From assembly GCF_003515065.1 (NCBI RefSeq), contig NZ_QXGH01000012.1:186001-250000 (forward strand): 64,000 nt of DNA, read 5' to 3'. Position 1 is the stretch's first letter. Every line of letters starts with the position of its first letter. Below, piece by piece: positions 11,540 to 20,121 of this stretch. Both the position numbers and the translations under genes were made by a program. This stretch comes from Nocardioides immobilis. GTDB taxonomy: Bacteria > Actinomycetota > Actinomycetes > Propionibacteriales > Nocardioidaceae. Below the pieces are notes generated by a model. That model ran no database searches. It saw only the letters and a program-made list of their open reading frames with translations, and was not told the origin of the DNA.

Positions 11540-12244
11540 ATGACTACTCGTGAGGACGGCCGCGCGGACGACGAGCTGCGGCCCGTCAAGATCACCCGGA
11601 ACTGGCTCGACCACCCGGCGGGGTCGGTGCTGATCGAGTTCGGCAAGACGCGGGTGCTGTGTGCTGCGTCGGCGTCCGAGGGCGTGCCGCGGTGGCGGAA
11701 GGGCAGCGGCCTGGGCTGGGTGACGGCGGAGTACGCCATGCTCCCCGCGTCCACCAACACCCGCTCGGACCGTGAGTCGGTCAAGGGCCGGATCGGCGGC
11801 CGCACCCACGAGATCAGCCGGCTCATCGGGCGCTCCCTGCGCGCGGTGATCGACTACAAGGCGCTCGGCGAGAACACCATCCAGCTGGACTGCGACGTAC
11901 TCCAGGCCGACGGCGGCACCCGCACCGCGGCGATCACCGGCGCGTACATCGCGCTCGCCGACGCGTGTGCCCACCTCGGCGTCACGCAGGCACTCACCGG
12001 CTCGGTCGCCGCGATCAGCGTCGGGATCATCGACGGGGTCCCGCGGCTCGACCTGCCGTACGTCGAGGACGTGCGCGCCGAGACCGACATGAACGTCGTG
12101 ATGACCGGTGCCGGCAGCTTCGTGGAGGTGCAGGGCACCGCCGAGGGCGCAGCGTTCTCGCGCGCCGAGCTCGACGCGCTGCTCGTGCTCGCCGAGAAGG
12201 GCTGCGCCGACCTCACCCGGATGCAGCAGGAGGCGCTCGCGTGA
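11540..12244 (+). CDS. rph: Ribonuclease PH
   Basis: Phosphorolytic 3'-5' exoribonuclease that trims tRNA 3' ends. The 234-residue protein shows the typical N-terminus ([13 protein letters not shown]), phosphate-binding MLPASTNTR and [16 protein letters not shown], and the [18 protein letters not shown] segment. The stop overlaps the GTG start of rdgB. The order rph-rdgB after murI and the Rv1339-like gene is conserved in actinobacteria (Rv1340-Rv1341), though here an ABC exporter and SGNH gene are inserted between. Confidence 0.96.
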   Translation: MTTREDGRADDELRPVKITRNWLDHPAGSVLIEFGKTRVLCAASASEGVPRWRKGSGLGWVTAEYAMLPASTNTRSDRESVKGRIGGRTHEISRLIGRSLRAVIDYKALGENTIQLDCDVLQADGGTRTAAITGAYIALADACAHLGVTQALTGSVAAISVGIIDGVPRLDLPYVEDVRAETDMNVVMTGAGSFVEVQGTAEGAAFSRAELDALLVLAEKGCADLTRMQQEALA

Positions 12245-12858
12245 AGGTGCTCGTCGCCTCACGCAACGCCAAGAAGCTCGAGGAGATGCAGCGGATCCTC
12301 CGCGAGCACCTCACCGACGTCGAGGTCCTGGGCCTCGATGACGTCGCGCCCTACGACGAGCCGGTCGAGGACCAGCCGACCTTCGAGGGCAACGCCCTGC
12401 TGAAGGCGCGGGCCGGGGTGGCCAGCAGCGGGCTGCCGACCCTCGCCGACGACTCCGGCCTCTGTGTCGACGCGCTCAACGGCATGCCGGGCGTGCTGTC
12501 GGCCCGGTGGAGCGGCCCACCACGGGGTTCGAAGGAAAGGGCTGACGACCGCAACAACGAGCTGCTGCTCGCCCAGCTCGCGGACGTGCCCGACGAGCGG
12601 CGTACGGCGTACTTCACCTGCGCCGTCGCGCTCGTCCTGCCCGACGGCACCGAGCGGGTCGTCGAGGGCCGGATGGACGGCGTCATCACCCGCGCGGTGC
12701 GGGGCAGCGGCGGCTTCGGCTACGACGTGGTGTTCGAGGCCGACGACCGGCCGGGGGTCACCACCGCCGAGCTGACGCCCGCCGACAAGGACGCGATCTC
12801 GCACCGCGGCAAGGCGCTGCGTGAGATCGCGCCGATCGTTGCCGACCTGCTGCGCTGA
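12241..12858 (+). CDS. rdgB: RdgB/HAM1 family XTP/dITP diphosphatase
   Basis: House-cleaning pyrophosphatase hydrolysing non-canonical purine triphosphates (XTP, dITP, ITP). Motifs include [14 protein letters not shown] at the N-terminus, the catalytic [12 protein letters not shown], and GFGYDVVF near the C-terminus. Length 205 residues is normal. Start GTG 12241 overlaps the rph stop (GTGA), so the two are coupled. The closing SHRGKALR is the family signature. Confidence 0.95.
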   Translation: MKVLVASRNAKKLEEMQRILREHLTDVEVLGLDDVAPYDEPVEDQPTFEGNALLKARAGVASSGLPTLADDSGLCVDALNGMPGVLSARWSGPPRGSKERADDRNNELLLAQLADVPDERRTAYFTCAVALVLPDGTERVVEGRMDGVITRAVRGSGGFGYDVVFEADDRPGVTTAELTPADKDAISHRGKALREIAPIVADLLR

Positions 12859-12871
12859 CGCAGCATCCGGG

Positions 12872-12945
12872 TGCGCCCGGTGAGATTCGAACTCACACTG
12901 GCACGGACCTAAACCGTGTGCCTCTACCAGTTGGGCTACGGGCGC
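12872..12945 (-). tRNA. tRNA-Leu(UAG) with short variable loop
   Basis: A complete cloverleaf of 74 nt on the minus strand. The acceptor stem is GCGCCCG/CGGGCGC with discriminator A; the D arm is GCCCAACTGGTAGAGGC; the anticodon stem CACGG/CCGTG encloses loop TTTAGGT (anticodon UAG, plus-strand 12909-12911); the T arm is GTGAG/CTCAC around TTCGAAT. CCA is not encoded. The variable region is only 5 nt (12897-12901), whereas bacterial tRNA-Leu normally has a long class II arm. Confidence 0.9.
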
Positions 12946-12970
12946 GCGCGTCGGAGTCTAGGGTCCCGCG

Positions 12971-14260
12971 TCACTCTTCCCAGACCCACGTGGCCAGCAC
13001 GTCCTCGAAGGTCTGCCTGAAGCCGGAGTCGCCCTGCCGGAAGCTCGCGGTGATGGAGTACTGCTCGTCGCCCGAGATCACCAGGTAGGCGACCTGGTGG
13101 ACCTTGAAGTCGTTGGCGTTGGTCCACTTGAGCTCGACGCCGCGGGCCTCCTTGCCGCCGATCGTCGTCGACCCGATGTCGGACGGGGTGGCGCCGGTGG
13201 ACCCGGTCAGCACCCGCTTCCAGTCGTCGACGACCTCGTCGACGTCGGTCACCCCGTAGGCCGAGGACGACTCGACCAGGATGTTGCCGCGCGCCGTCTC
13301 GATCGCGCCGCCGGGGGCGGCGATGGTGTCGATCGTGCCCGTGGTGTCGGGGGTGTCGGCGGTCAGGTCCTTCCAGTCGTCGTTGGGGAACTGGTAGGTG
13401 TAGCCGGTGCCCTGCAGGGTCAGCGCGGAGTCGGTCGTGATCGGGGTGGTCGGCGGGGTGGTGGTCGTCGGTGGGGTGGTGGTCGGCGGTGAGGTGGTCT
13501 CGCCGCCGGTGTCCTTGGCCGACGGGTCGTCGTCATCGCCGCCGGACAGCGCGATGATGCCGATGATCGCCAGGATGCCGATGACCAGGACCGCCGCGAT
13601 GGCGCCGATGATCGGACCGTTCGAGGACTTCTTCGCCGGCGGTGGCGTGCCGTAGCCCGGGCTGGCGGTGAAGGCGTACGGCGCTGCCGGCGCGCTGTAG
13701 CCGCCGGCGGACTGCGAGGGCGGGGCCGGCGCCGACGCCGGGGGCTGCGGGTACTGGGATGCGGCGGGCGCGCTCGCCGCCGGCCACTGCTGGGGCGGTG
13801 ACTGCGTCGGACCGACGGCGCTGGTCGGTGCGGTCGGCGGTGACACCGACGGTCGCGCGGACGTCGATCCGGTGCCGGTGCCGGTGCTCGATGGCGGCTC
13901 GGCGGTGAAGGCATCGGGACGGAGCCGGGTCGCCAGGGAGACCGGCACCTTGCCGAGCGCGAAGCCGAGCACGGCGCAGGCCCATTGCGATCCGGCGACG
14001 TCGGCACTGCCGCGGTCGCGCGCGAGCCGGCGGCCCGCGGTCTCGACCGCGTCCTCGACGCCGGCGCCGGTGTCGAGCATGGCCAGCATGCCCTGCAGCG
14101 CACCGAGCCGGACGGCGTCGGTCAGCAGGTTGATGGTGCCGGTGGAGGCACTGCCCTCGTCGAGGTAGTCGTCGAGCGCGCCGCGGAACGCGTCGGCCTC
14201 GGTGAACAGCGACTCACCATGGTCGCGCGCCAGCTGGGCGAGGCTCTCGTGCAGCTCCAT
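12971..14260 (-). CDS. Membrane-anchored protein with Pro/Ala-rich linker and PsbP/Mog1-like C-terminal domain
   Basis: Function not recognised. The 429 residues divide into a helical cytoplasmic N-terminal region (about 1-115), a low-complexity Pro/Ala/Ser/Gln linker (about 120-205), one membrane helix (about 213-235, IIGAIAAVLVIGILAIIGII), a Thr/Pro-rich stalk, and a probably extracellular C-terminal domain (about 280-429). That last domain (TYQFPNDDWKDL ... VAYLVISGDEQYSITASF) resembles Mog1/PsbP-like folds such as LpqN; this is inference. The RBS is AAGGGGA before ATG 14260. It is the probable last gene after bcp on this strand, 30 nt away. Confidence 0.82.
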   Translation of the reverse strand: MELHESLAQLARDHGESLFTEADAFRGALDDYLDEGSASTGTINLLTDAVRLGALQGMLAMLDTGAGVEDAVETAGRRLARDRGSADVAGSQWACAVLGFALGKVPVSLATRLRPDAFTAEPPSSTGTGTGSTSARPSVSPPTAPTSAVGPTQSPPQQWPAASAPAASQYPQPPASAPAPPSQSAGGYSAPAAPYAFTASPGYGTPPPAKKSSNGPIIGAIAAVLVIGILAIIGIIALSGGDDDDPSAKDTGGETTSPPTTTPPTTTTPPTTPITTDSALTLQGTGYTYQFPNDDWKDLTADTPDTTGTIDTIAAPGGAIETARGNILVESSSAYGVTDVDEVVDDWKRVLTGSTGATPSDIGSTTIGGKEARGVELKWTNANDFKVHQVAYLVISGDEQYSITASFRQGDSGFRQTFEDVLATWVWEE

Positions 14261-14290
14261 CGGTATCCCCTTCAGGGCGGTCTCCGCCGA

Positions 14291-14773
14291 TCAGGCGACG
14301 CCCAGCTCCTTGCGCAGCTTCGCGACGTGTCCCGTCGCCTTCACGTTGTACTGCGCGACCTCAATCTTGCCGTCCTCACCAACGACGAAGGTCGACCGGA
14401 TCACGCCTTCCACGATCTTGCCGTAGAGCTTCTTCTCGCCAAAGGTGCCGTAGGCGTCATGTGCCACCAGCTCCGGGTCCGAGAGGAGGGTGATGGTGAG
14501 CCCGTCGCGCTCGCGGAACTTCGCCAGCTTCGACGGCGCGTCCTTGGAGATCCCGAGCACCGTGAAGCCTGCCGCCTGCAGCGAGTCGAGCGAGTCGGTG
14601 AAGTCGCAGGCCTGCGTCGCGCAGCCCGGGGTCATCGCCGCGGGGTAGAAGTACACGATGACCTTCTTCCCCTCCTTGAGCAGGTCGTAGAGGTTGACCT
14701 CGCCCTCGGAGTCCGTGGCAAGGGTGAAGTCGGGGGCGGTGTCGCCCACCTCCAGTCGGGCAGGTCCGGACAT
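14291..14773 (-). CDS. bcp: Thioredoxin-dependent peroxiredoxin BCP/PrxQ
   Basis: Thiol peroxidase reducing hydrogen peroxide and organic peroxides. The 160-residue sequence has the peroxidatic motif PAAMTPGCATQACDF, with Cys51-type peroxidatic and a second Cys five residues later, the atypical two-Cys BCP pattern. It begins MSGPARLEVGDTAPDFTL and starts at ATG 14773 with AGGAGA upstream. It is divergent from the Ni/Co transporter; the Nur-like site lies in the shared 76-bp region. Confidence 0.93.
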   Translation of the reverse strand: MSGPARLEVGDTAPDFTLATDSEGEVNLYDLLKEGKKVIVYFYPAAMTPGCATQACDFTDSLDSLQAAGFTVLGISKDAPSKLAKFRERDGLTITLLSDPELVAHDAYGTFGEKKLYGKIVEGVIRSTFVVGEDGKIEVAQYNVKATGHVAKLRKELGVA

Positions 14774-14815
14774 CGGCTCTCCTGTCGGGTCGGACGGTTT
14801 GGTGGCCTACCGTTT

Positions 14816-14842
14816 GTTATTGCAAGGAAGTCGCAATAACGT
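14816..14842 (+). promoter_or_regulatory. Nur-like operator overlapping the promoter of the Ni/Co transporter
   Basis: A perfect inverted repeat GTTATTGC (14816-14823) and GCAATAAC (14833-14840) separated by 9 nt. Read as hexamers it is TTGCAA-N5-TCGCAA (14820-14836), one base off the TTGCAA-N5-TTGCAA box described for the Streptomyces nickel regulator Nur. A TAACGT -10 box (14837-14842) overlaps it 7 nt before GTG 14850, so a bound repressor would block transcription. Confidence 0.7.
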
Positions 14843-14849
14843 ACGGCGC

Positions 14850-15968
14850 GTGCCTCACCATCACATCACCTCACCTGCCCCGGAGGTGCACCCGCCCGGC
14901 GGAAAGGCAGCCGATCGGCGAGCGTTGATCGGTCTGCTGAGCGCCGTACTCGGGATCAACGTGGTCGGCTGGGGTGTGCTGCTGCTGGTCGTGGCGCCGC
15001 AGGAGCTCAGCATGGGCGACTCGCGGGTGTTCGGCGTCGGCGTCGGCCTGACCGCGTTCCTGCTGGGTGCCCGGCACGCGTTCGACGCCGACCACATCGC
15101 GATCATCGACAACACGACCCGCAAGCTGGTCGGCGAGGGCACCCGTTCGCTCGGCACCGGGTTCTGGTTCGCGCTCGGCCACTCGAGCGTCGTGTTCGGC
15201 CTGTCGCTGGTGCTCGCGCTCGGTGTCCGTGCGCTCGCCGATCCCGTCCAGGACGGCGGCTCGACGCTCCAGCACTCGCTCGGCATCGTCGGCTCGCTCG
15301 CCGCCGGCACCTTCCTGATCCTGATCGGCCTGATGAACCTCAGCGCCCTGGTCGGCATCCTGCACGTCTACCGCCACCTCCGGGCCGGGACGTTCGACGA
15401 GGAGGAGCTGCACCACCACCTGCACAACCGGGGGTTCTTCGCCCGGCTGTTCAAGGGTGCGATCGCCCGCGTCCGCAAGCCGTGGCACCTCTACCCGGTC
15501 GGCCTGCTGATGGGCCTCGGCTTCGACACCGCGACCCAGGTCGCCCTGCTGGTGCTCGCCGGCGGCACCGCCGCCTACGCGCTGCCCTGGTACGCCGTCC
15601 TCGTGCTGCCGGTGCTCTTCACCGCCGGGATGACGCTGTTCGACACCATCGACGGCCTGTTCATGACCCGGGCGTACCGGTGGGCCGTGCTCGACCCGGC
15701 GCGCAAGCTCTTCTACAACTTCAGCGTCACGGCGCTCTCGGTCGCGATCGCGTTGTCGATCGGCGCGATCGTGCTGCTCCAGCTCGTCGCGGAGGAGTTC
15801 GACCCCGCCGGGCTGCGGTGGGTCGCCGGTCTGGACCTCAACTACGTCGGCTTCCTGCTGGTCGCGGTGTTCGTCGTGGCGTGGGTCGCGAGCATCGGCG
15901 CCTTCCAGCTTCTCGGCAGGCGGCGGGCAGCGGCGGCGACCATGGCCGTTGATAGCCTGCCCCGGTGA
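14850..15968 (+). CDS. NiCoT-family nickel/cobalt transporter
   Basis: Inner-membrane permease for Ni2+ or Co2+. The hallmark H(A/N)FDADH-type signature is present as ARHAFDADHIAIIDN near residues 73-87, with GFWFALGHSSVVF and LGFDTATQV as the other family motifs; about eight hydrophobic helices follow over 372 residues. Start GTG 14850 is chosen because the TAACGT box and operator sit directly before it. The short N-terminus contains HHH. The Nur-like box points to nickel rather than cobalt as the regulated metal. Confidence 0.92.
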   Translation: MPHHHITSPAPEVHPPGGKAADRRALIGLLSAVLGINVVGWGVLLLVVAPQELSMGDSRVFGVGVGLTAFLLGARHAFDADHIAIIDNTTRKLVGEGTRSLGTGFWFALGHSSVVFGLSLVLALGVRALADPVQDGGSTLQHSLGIVGSLAAGTFLILIGLMNLSALVGILHVYRHLRAGTFDEEELHHHLHNRGFFARLFKGAIARVRKPWHLYPVGLLMGLGFDTATQVALLVLAGGTAAYALPWYAVLVLPVLFTAGMTLFDTIDGLFMTRAYRWAVLDPARKLFYNFSVTALSVAIALSIGAIVLLQLVAEEFDPAGLRWVAGLDLNYVGFLLVAVFVVAWVASIGAFQLLGRRRAAAATMAVDSLPR

Positions 15969-16213
15969 GCAACCAGCCGTCTGACATCGAGCGCGAGATC
16001 GAAGAGGCCCGGGAGCGCCTGGCCGGCACGATCGACCAGCTCCTCTACCGATCGAGCCCGAAGACGATCATCAGTCGCGAGATCGCTCAGGTGAAGGCGC
16101 ACTACGTCGACGCCGAGACCGGGCAGCCGCGCACCGACAACATCATCAAGACGGTCGGCGGGGTCGTGGGCGTGATCGCGGTGTTCGTCGTGATCCGCAA
16201 GATCGTCCGATGA
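15965..16213 (+). CDS. DUF3618 domain protein
   Basis: Small protein of 82 residues: an amphipathic N-terminal helix (DIEREIEEARERLAGTIDQL) typical of DUF3618, then one C-terminal membrane helix (about 62-78, GGVVGVIAVFVVI). Function of the family is unknown. GTG 15965 overlaps the transporter stop and has TAGCCT 6 nt upstream, so it may have its own leaderless promoter. Its stop overlaps the ATG of a GroES-like gene, so the two are coupled. Confidence 0.88.
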   Translation: MSNQPSDIEREIEEARERLAGTIDQLLYRSSPKTIISREIAQVKAHYVDAETGQPRTDNIIKTVGGVVGVIAVFVVIRKIVR

Positions 16214-16542
16214 CCAAGGGGTCGGACAAGACCCCGATCAAGATGCTCCACGACCGCATCCTGTGCGAGTCGGACACCGAGGCGGGGGAGCGCCGCTCGT
16301 CGGGAGGCATCGTGATCCCGGCGACCGCAGCGATGGGTGCGCGTCGCCTGGCCTGGTCGCGGGTCGTCGCCGTCGGGCCGCACGCCCGCGCGGTCGAGGC
16401 CGGCGACAAGGTGCTCTACGACCCGGAGGACAAGGCGGAGGTCGAGGTCTCGGGCGAGCTCTACGTCGTGATGCGGGAGCGCGACGTGCACGCGGTCGCA
16501 GCCGGCCGGCTCGCCGACGAGACCGCGGGGCTGTACCTGTAG
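16210..16542 (+). CDS. GroES-like (Cpn10) co-chaperonin family protein
   Basis: Cpn10-fold protein of 110 residues. IKMLHDRILCE resembles the GroES N-terminal strand, SSGGIVIPATAAMGARRLAWSRVVAVGP covers the mobile-loop region, and GDKVLYDPEDKAEVEVSGELYVVMRERDVHAV matches the C-terminal half. The loop differs from canonical GroES and no groEL is adjacent, so it is probably a divergent paralogue. It overlaps the DUF3618 gene by 4 nt. Confidence 0.87.
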   Translation: MTKGSDKTPIKMLHDRILCESDTEAGERRSSGGIVIPATAAMGARRLAWSRVVAVGPHARAVEAGDKVLYDPEDKAEVEVSGELYVVMRERDVHAVAAGRLADETAGLYL

Positions 16543-16593
16543 GTCGATCTGTAGGTCGCGTGACCTTATCGGCGTAGAACGCGTTACCTCCCC

Positions 16594-19020
16594 GTGAGAC
16601 GCCTCGCGCTGACCCTTGCTGCCCTGCTCGTCGTGCCGTTGCTGGCGACCCAGGTGTCGGGACCCGCGGGTGCCGGACCGGCTCCGGGCCGGGCGGAGCA
16701 GACCCGGGCGGCGGCGCCGCCGACGTACGACGCGACCGTTCGGATCACCCGGCACGGCATCCCGCACGTCGTCGCAGACGACTGGGGGTCGCTCGGCTAC
16801 GGCAGTGGCTGGGCCACCGCGAGCTCCTCGATCTGCAACCTCGCCGACACCCTGCTCACCGCGCGCGGGGAGCGCTCGAAGTACCTCGGTCCCGACGCCC
16901 GGTACGACGACCGGGTGACCCTCGACGCCACCAACCTCGAGGTCGACGCCCTCGTCACCGACCTGCACAACCGCAAGGTCGTCGAGACGCTGCTTGCCTC
17001 ACCGGCCGGGCCGTCCGCGCGGGCGAAGAAGCTCGTCCGTGGCTACGTCGCCGGCATCAACCGGTGGATCCGCGACAACGAGATCACCGACCCGGCCTGC
17101 GCCGGCTCGGAGTGGATCACGCCGACCGCGACCCCGCTGGACCTCTGGTACGGCGTCTACCTGGCCAACCTGCTCGCCTCGACCGGGGTCTTCGTCAAGG
17201 AGATCGTCGGGGCCGACCCGGCGACGCTCGACGACCCCGGGCTGCCGGACCTCGGGCTGCCGACGACCAACGCCGAGGCGCGTGAGCTCGCAAAGACCGT
17301 CGACCGCGAGGCGCTGCTGACGGCGCTCGGGCAGAACAGCGACTTCGGGTCCAACGCGACCGCGATCGGCGGCAACGACAGCTCGACCCGCCGCGGCCTG
17401 CTGCTCGGCAACCCGCACTTCCCGTGGGCCGGGCGCTACCGGTTCACCCAGCAGCACCTCACGATCCCCGGCGTGTACGACGTCGCCGGCGCCTCGCTGG
17501 TCGGCTCGCCGGCCGTGAACATCGGCTGGAACAAGGACGTCGCGTGGAGCCACACCGTGTCCACGGCGTACCGGTTCACGCCGTACGAGTACCTGACGGT
17601 CGGGCCCGGTACGACGTACCTCTCCGCCAACGGGCTCGTGAAGAAGGCCGAGCACCGGTTCGTCGAGGTCGAGGCGCTGCAGGCCGACGGTTCTGTCCGG
17701 ACCGTCGAGGAGGACCTCTACCGGGTGCCGCAGGGGTACGTGATCGATGCGCCCGCGATGTTCATGGGGTGGCTCCCGACCAGCTTCTGGGCGATCCGCG
17801 ACGCCAACGCCGAGCACCTGCGGACCATCGACACGTTCCTGTCGATGGGCAGCGCGGCGAGCGTCCGCGACCTGCTGGCCCGGCAGGACGCCGGCGGCGG
17901 CATGCCCTGGGTCAACACGACGGCCGCCGACCGCCACGGTGACGCCCTGTACGCCGACCACAGCGTGGTGCCGCACGTGACCGACCAGATGGCGACCCGC
18001 TGCATGACCCCGGTCGGGCTGCTCCTCAACCAGGTCGCCGGCCTGCCCGGCCTCAACGGCACGCTCGCCGACTCGCTCTGCAAGTGGGGCACCGACGCGG
18101 ACGCGCAGCGGCCCGGCATCCTCGGCCCGGGCAAGCTGCCCGAGGTGGTCACCCGCGACTGGGTGATGAACGCGAACGACTCCTACTGGGCGCCGAGCGA
18201 CACCATCCGGCTCGAGGGCCATCCGTCGATCATCGGCTGCGAGCGGTGCGTGCGGACGATGCGCACCCGGATGGTCATGCAGTACGTCGTCGACCGGCTC
18301 GCCGACGGCAGAGAGACGCCGTCCACGCTGCGGTCGCACGAGTACGAGAACCGGGTGCGAGCGGCCGAGGTGATGCGGGAGGACGGCCGCCTCGACCAGG
18401 TCTGTTCCGCGACCGGTGAGGCCGAGGCGTGCGCCGTACTCGCTGCCTGGGACGGCCACTCGGACGCCACGTCCGTGGGCACCCACCTCTTCGAGGTCTT
18501 CGTGCAGCGCGCGCCGACGGGCAACGCGCTGTGGCAGGTGCCGTTCGACCCGGACGACCCGCTCAACACACCACGCGGTCTGAAGACCACCAAGCCGGTG
18601 GTCGACGCGATGAGGGCGGCGATCGAGTCCGTGCGGGCGTCGGGGGTCGCGTTCGACGCGGCATGGGGAAGCCTCCAGGTCGCGGCGGACCGCGGCTCGC
18701 CGGCGTACCCGCAGGGCGGTGGCGAGGGCGACCTCGCCGGCAACGCCAACGCGCTCGCGTCCCGGAAGCCGTCGACCAACACCTCCCGCTACAAGCCGAT
18801 CACCTACGGCTCCTCGCACATCCAGGCGGTCTCGTTCCTGGCCGACGGGACGGTCCAGCCGCTCACGATCCTCACCTACAGCCAGCACGAGGACCCCGCC
18901 TCGCCGTGGTCGTCCGACCAGACCCGGATGTTCTCGCGGGAGCAGTGGGTGAGCTTCGCGTGGACGCCCGCGCAGATCCAGCAGCAGCTGGTCAGCACGG
19001 TCGAGCTCACCGGCCCATAA
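16594..19020 (+). CDS. Secreted penicillin acylase-family (Ntn) hydrolase
   Basis: Amidase of the penicillin acylase / acyl-homoserine lactone acylase family, made as a precursor that cleaves itself. An N-terminal signal peptide (about 1-30) precedes the alpha chain; the predicted autocleavage site and catalytic Ser are in DFGSNATAIGG near residue 252, giving a beta chain to residue 808. RITRHGIPHVVADD near the N-terminus and the HFPWAGRYRF segment are typical. GTG 16594 is the assigned start. Substrate (beta-lactam, N-acyl-homoserine lactone or other amide) is unknown. A second, cytoplasmic family member is at 31921-33885. Confidence 0.9.
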   Translation: MRRLALTLAALLVVPLLATQVSGPAGAGPAPGRAEQTRAAAPPTYDATVRITRHGIPHVVADDWGSLGYGSGWATASSSICNLADTLLTARGERSKYLGPDARYDDRVTLDATNLEVDALVTDLHNRKVVETLLASPAGPSARAKKLVRGYVAGINRWIRDNEITDPACAGSEWITPTATPLDLWYGVYLANLLASTGVFVKEIVGADPATLDDPGLPDLGLPTTNAEARELAKTVDREALLTALGQNSDFGSNATAIGGNDSSTRRGLLLGNPHFPWAGRYRFTQQHLTIPGVYDVAGASLVGSPAVNIGWNKDVAWSHTVSTAYRFTPYEYLTVGPGTTYLSANGLVKKAEHRFVEVEALQADGSVRTVEEDLYRVPQGYVIDAPAMFMGWLPTSFWAIRDANAEHLRTIDTFLSMGSAASVRDLLARQDAGGGMPWVNTTAADRHGDALYADHSVVPHVTDQMATRCMTPVGLLLNQVAGLPGLNGTLADSLCKWGTDADAQRPGILGPGKLPEVVTRDWVMNANDSYWAPSDTIRLEGHPSIIGCERCVRTMRTRMVMQYVVDRLADGRETPSTLRSHEYENRVRAAEVMREDGRLDQVCSATGEAEACAVLAAWDGHSDATSVGTHLFEVFVQRAPTGNALWQVPFDPDDPLNTPRGLKTTKPVVDAMRAAIESVRASGVAFDAAWGSLQVAADRGSPAYPQGGGEGDLAGNANALASRKPSTNTSRYKPITYGSSHIQAVSFLADGTVQPLTILTYSQHEDPASPWSSDQTRMFSREQWVSFAWTPAQIQQQLVSTVELTGP

Positions 19021-19103
19021 CGCGAATCCGCCCGAATCCGCCGCGAGTCCGGCCAGATCCGCGCCGAGTCGGCCGGACTCGCTGTGGATTCGCCGGATTC
19101 GCG
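19021..19103. terminator. Long imperfect hairpin after the penicillin acylase gene
   Basis: Immediately after the TAA stop, arms 19021-19054 and 19071-19103 pair in three blocks (CGCGAATCC, GAATCC and GCGAGTCCGGCC with their complements), separated by small mismatched bulges, around a 16-nt loop. There is no T-run, so it is either an actinobacterial-type terminator or a repeat element. Confidence 0.6.
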
Positions 19104-19154
19104 GGCGCGGTCGCGAGACACTAGGCGCGTCGACACGTCGGGGGAGGAGCGCTC

Positions 19155-20120
19155 GTGGCCAAGTCACCGGGGACACCGGGCCGGGACCAGCGCGCACCCA
19201 TGGAACGACTGGTGCGGATCGCTGCGACCCTCCGCGAGCGCGGCGTGGTCGGCGAGACCGGCGAGCGCCTCGCCGAGATCGCCGGGTTCGACGGTGAGCG
19301 GTCGATGGACCAGCTCAAGCGCGACATCCGCGCGCTGACCGACCAGGGCTGGCAGATCGACAACATCGCCGGTCAGGGCGAGCCCGCGCGCTACCGGATG
19401 CGCACCGTCGACAACCGGCTCCGGGTCCGGCTGACGCCGCCCCAGCAGCGCGCGCTCCAGCGCGCCGTACTCCTGGCCGACCGCAACGACCTCATCGACC
19501 GTCTCGGGCTCGGCGACAGCGCACCGGGCGTTGCGTCGCCACCAGAAGCAGGTGTCGTGGCCGGTGTCCCCACCACCGGCCACGACGCCCTTCTCGCGAC
19601 CGTGCTGCGAGCGGTCCGGATGGGCAGCCTGCTGCGGTTCACCTACAAGGGCACACCGCGCGTCGTACACCCGGAATCGGTGCGGTCGCAGAACGGCACC
19701 TGGTACCTCCGCGGTCAGGAGGACGGTGCCTCCGGCGGCGGCACCGACAGCGAGGCGCCGGTCAAGGCGTTCGTCGTCGCCCGGATGAGCGACGTGACCG
19801 CGGATCCGCCGCGGACCGCCCGGCCGGTTCGTGCGGCCCGGCATCCGGGGCTGCACCCGATGAGCTGGGAGATCGACCCACCCGTCGAGGTCACCCTGCG
19901 GACCACGACCGACCACCAGCCCGACGTACGGCGCTGGCTCGGGGAGCCAGCCTCGGAGGAGCTCGACGGCGACCAGGTGACGATGCGGTACGTCGTCACC
20001 CACCGAGCGGCGCTCCGCGCCCGCCTGTACGAGCTCGGCCGCCGCGTGGTGCTCGTCGGCCCCGAGGCGATCCGCCGCGAGCTGCTCGACGATCTCCACG
20101 ACCTGAAGGGGGGCGACTGA
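19155..20120 (+). CDS. WYL-domain transcriptional regulator (first of a pair)
   Basis: Predicted DNA-binding regulator with an N-terminal winged helix-turn-helix (about 15-80) and a WYL domain (about 150-225) in which RFTYKG and GTWYLRGQ carry the conserved core; a C-terminal WCX-like extension follows. The protein has 321 residues and GTG start 19155 with GGGGAGGAG upstream. The next gene starts 2 nt after its stop and is of the same family. The tandem layout recalls PafB-PafC, which act as a heterodimer in the DNA-damage response, but the motifs and surrounding genes do not prove orthology. Confidence 0.88.
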   Translation: MAKSPGTPGRDQRAPMERLVRIAATLRERGVVGETGERLAEIAGFDGERSMDQLKRDIRALTDQGWQIDNIAGQGEPARYRMRTVDNRLRVRLTPPQQRALQRAVLLADRNDLIDRLGLGDSAPGVASPPEAGVVAGVPTTGHDALLATVLRAVRMGSLLRFTYKGTPRVVHPESVRSQNGTWYLRGQEDGASGGGTDSEAPVKAFVVARMSDVTADPPRTARPVRAARHPGLHPMSWEIDPPVEVTLRTTTDHQPDVRRWLGEPASEELDGDQVTMRYVVTHRAALRARLYELGRRVVLVGPEAIRRELLDDLHDLKGGD

Positions 20121-20121
20121 C

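Noticed and set aside
11086-11553. Open frame of 155 codons over the SGNH end and the following gap
   Set aside because: Only its middle resembles a sulfotransferase tail; the first part is antisense-like shadow of the SGNH gene. Treated as a relic instead.
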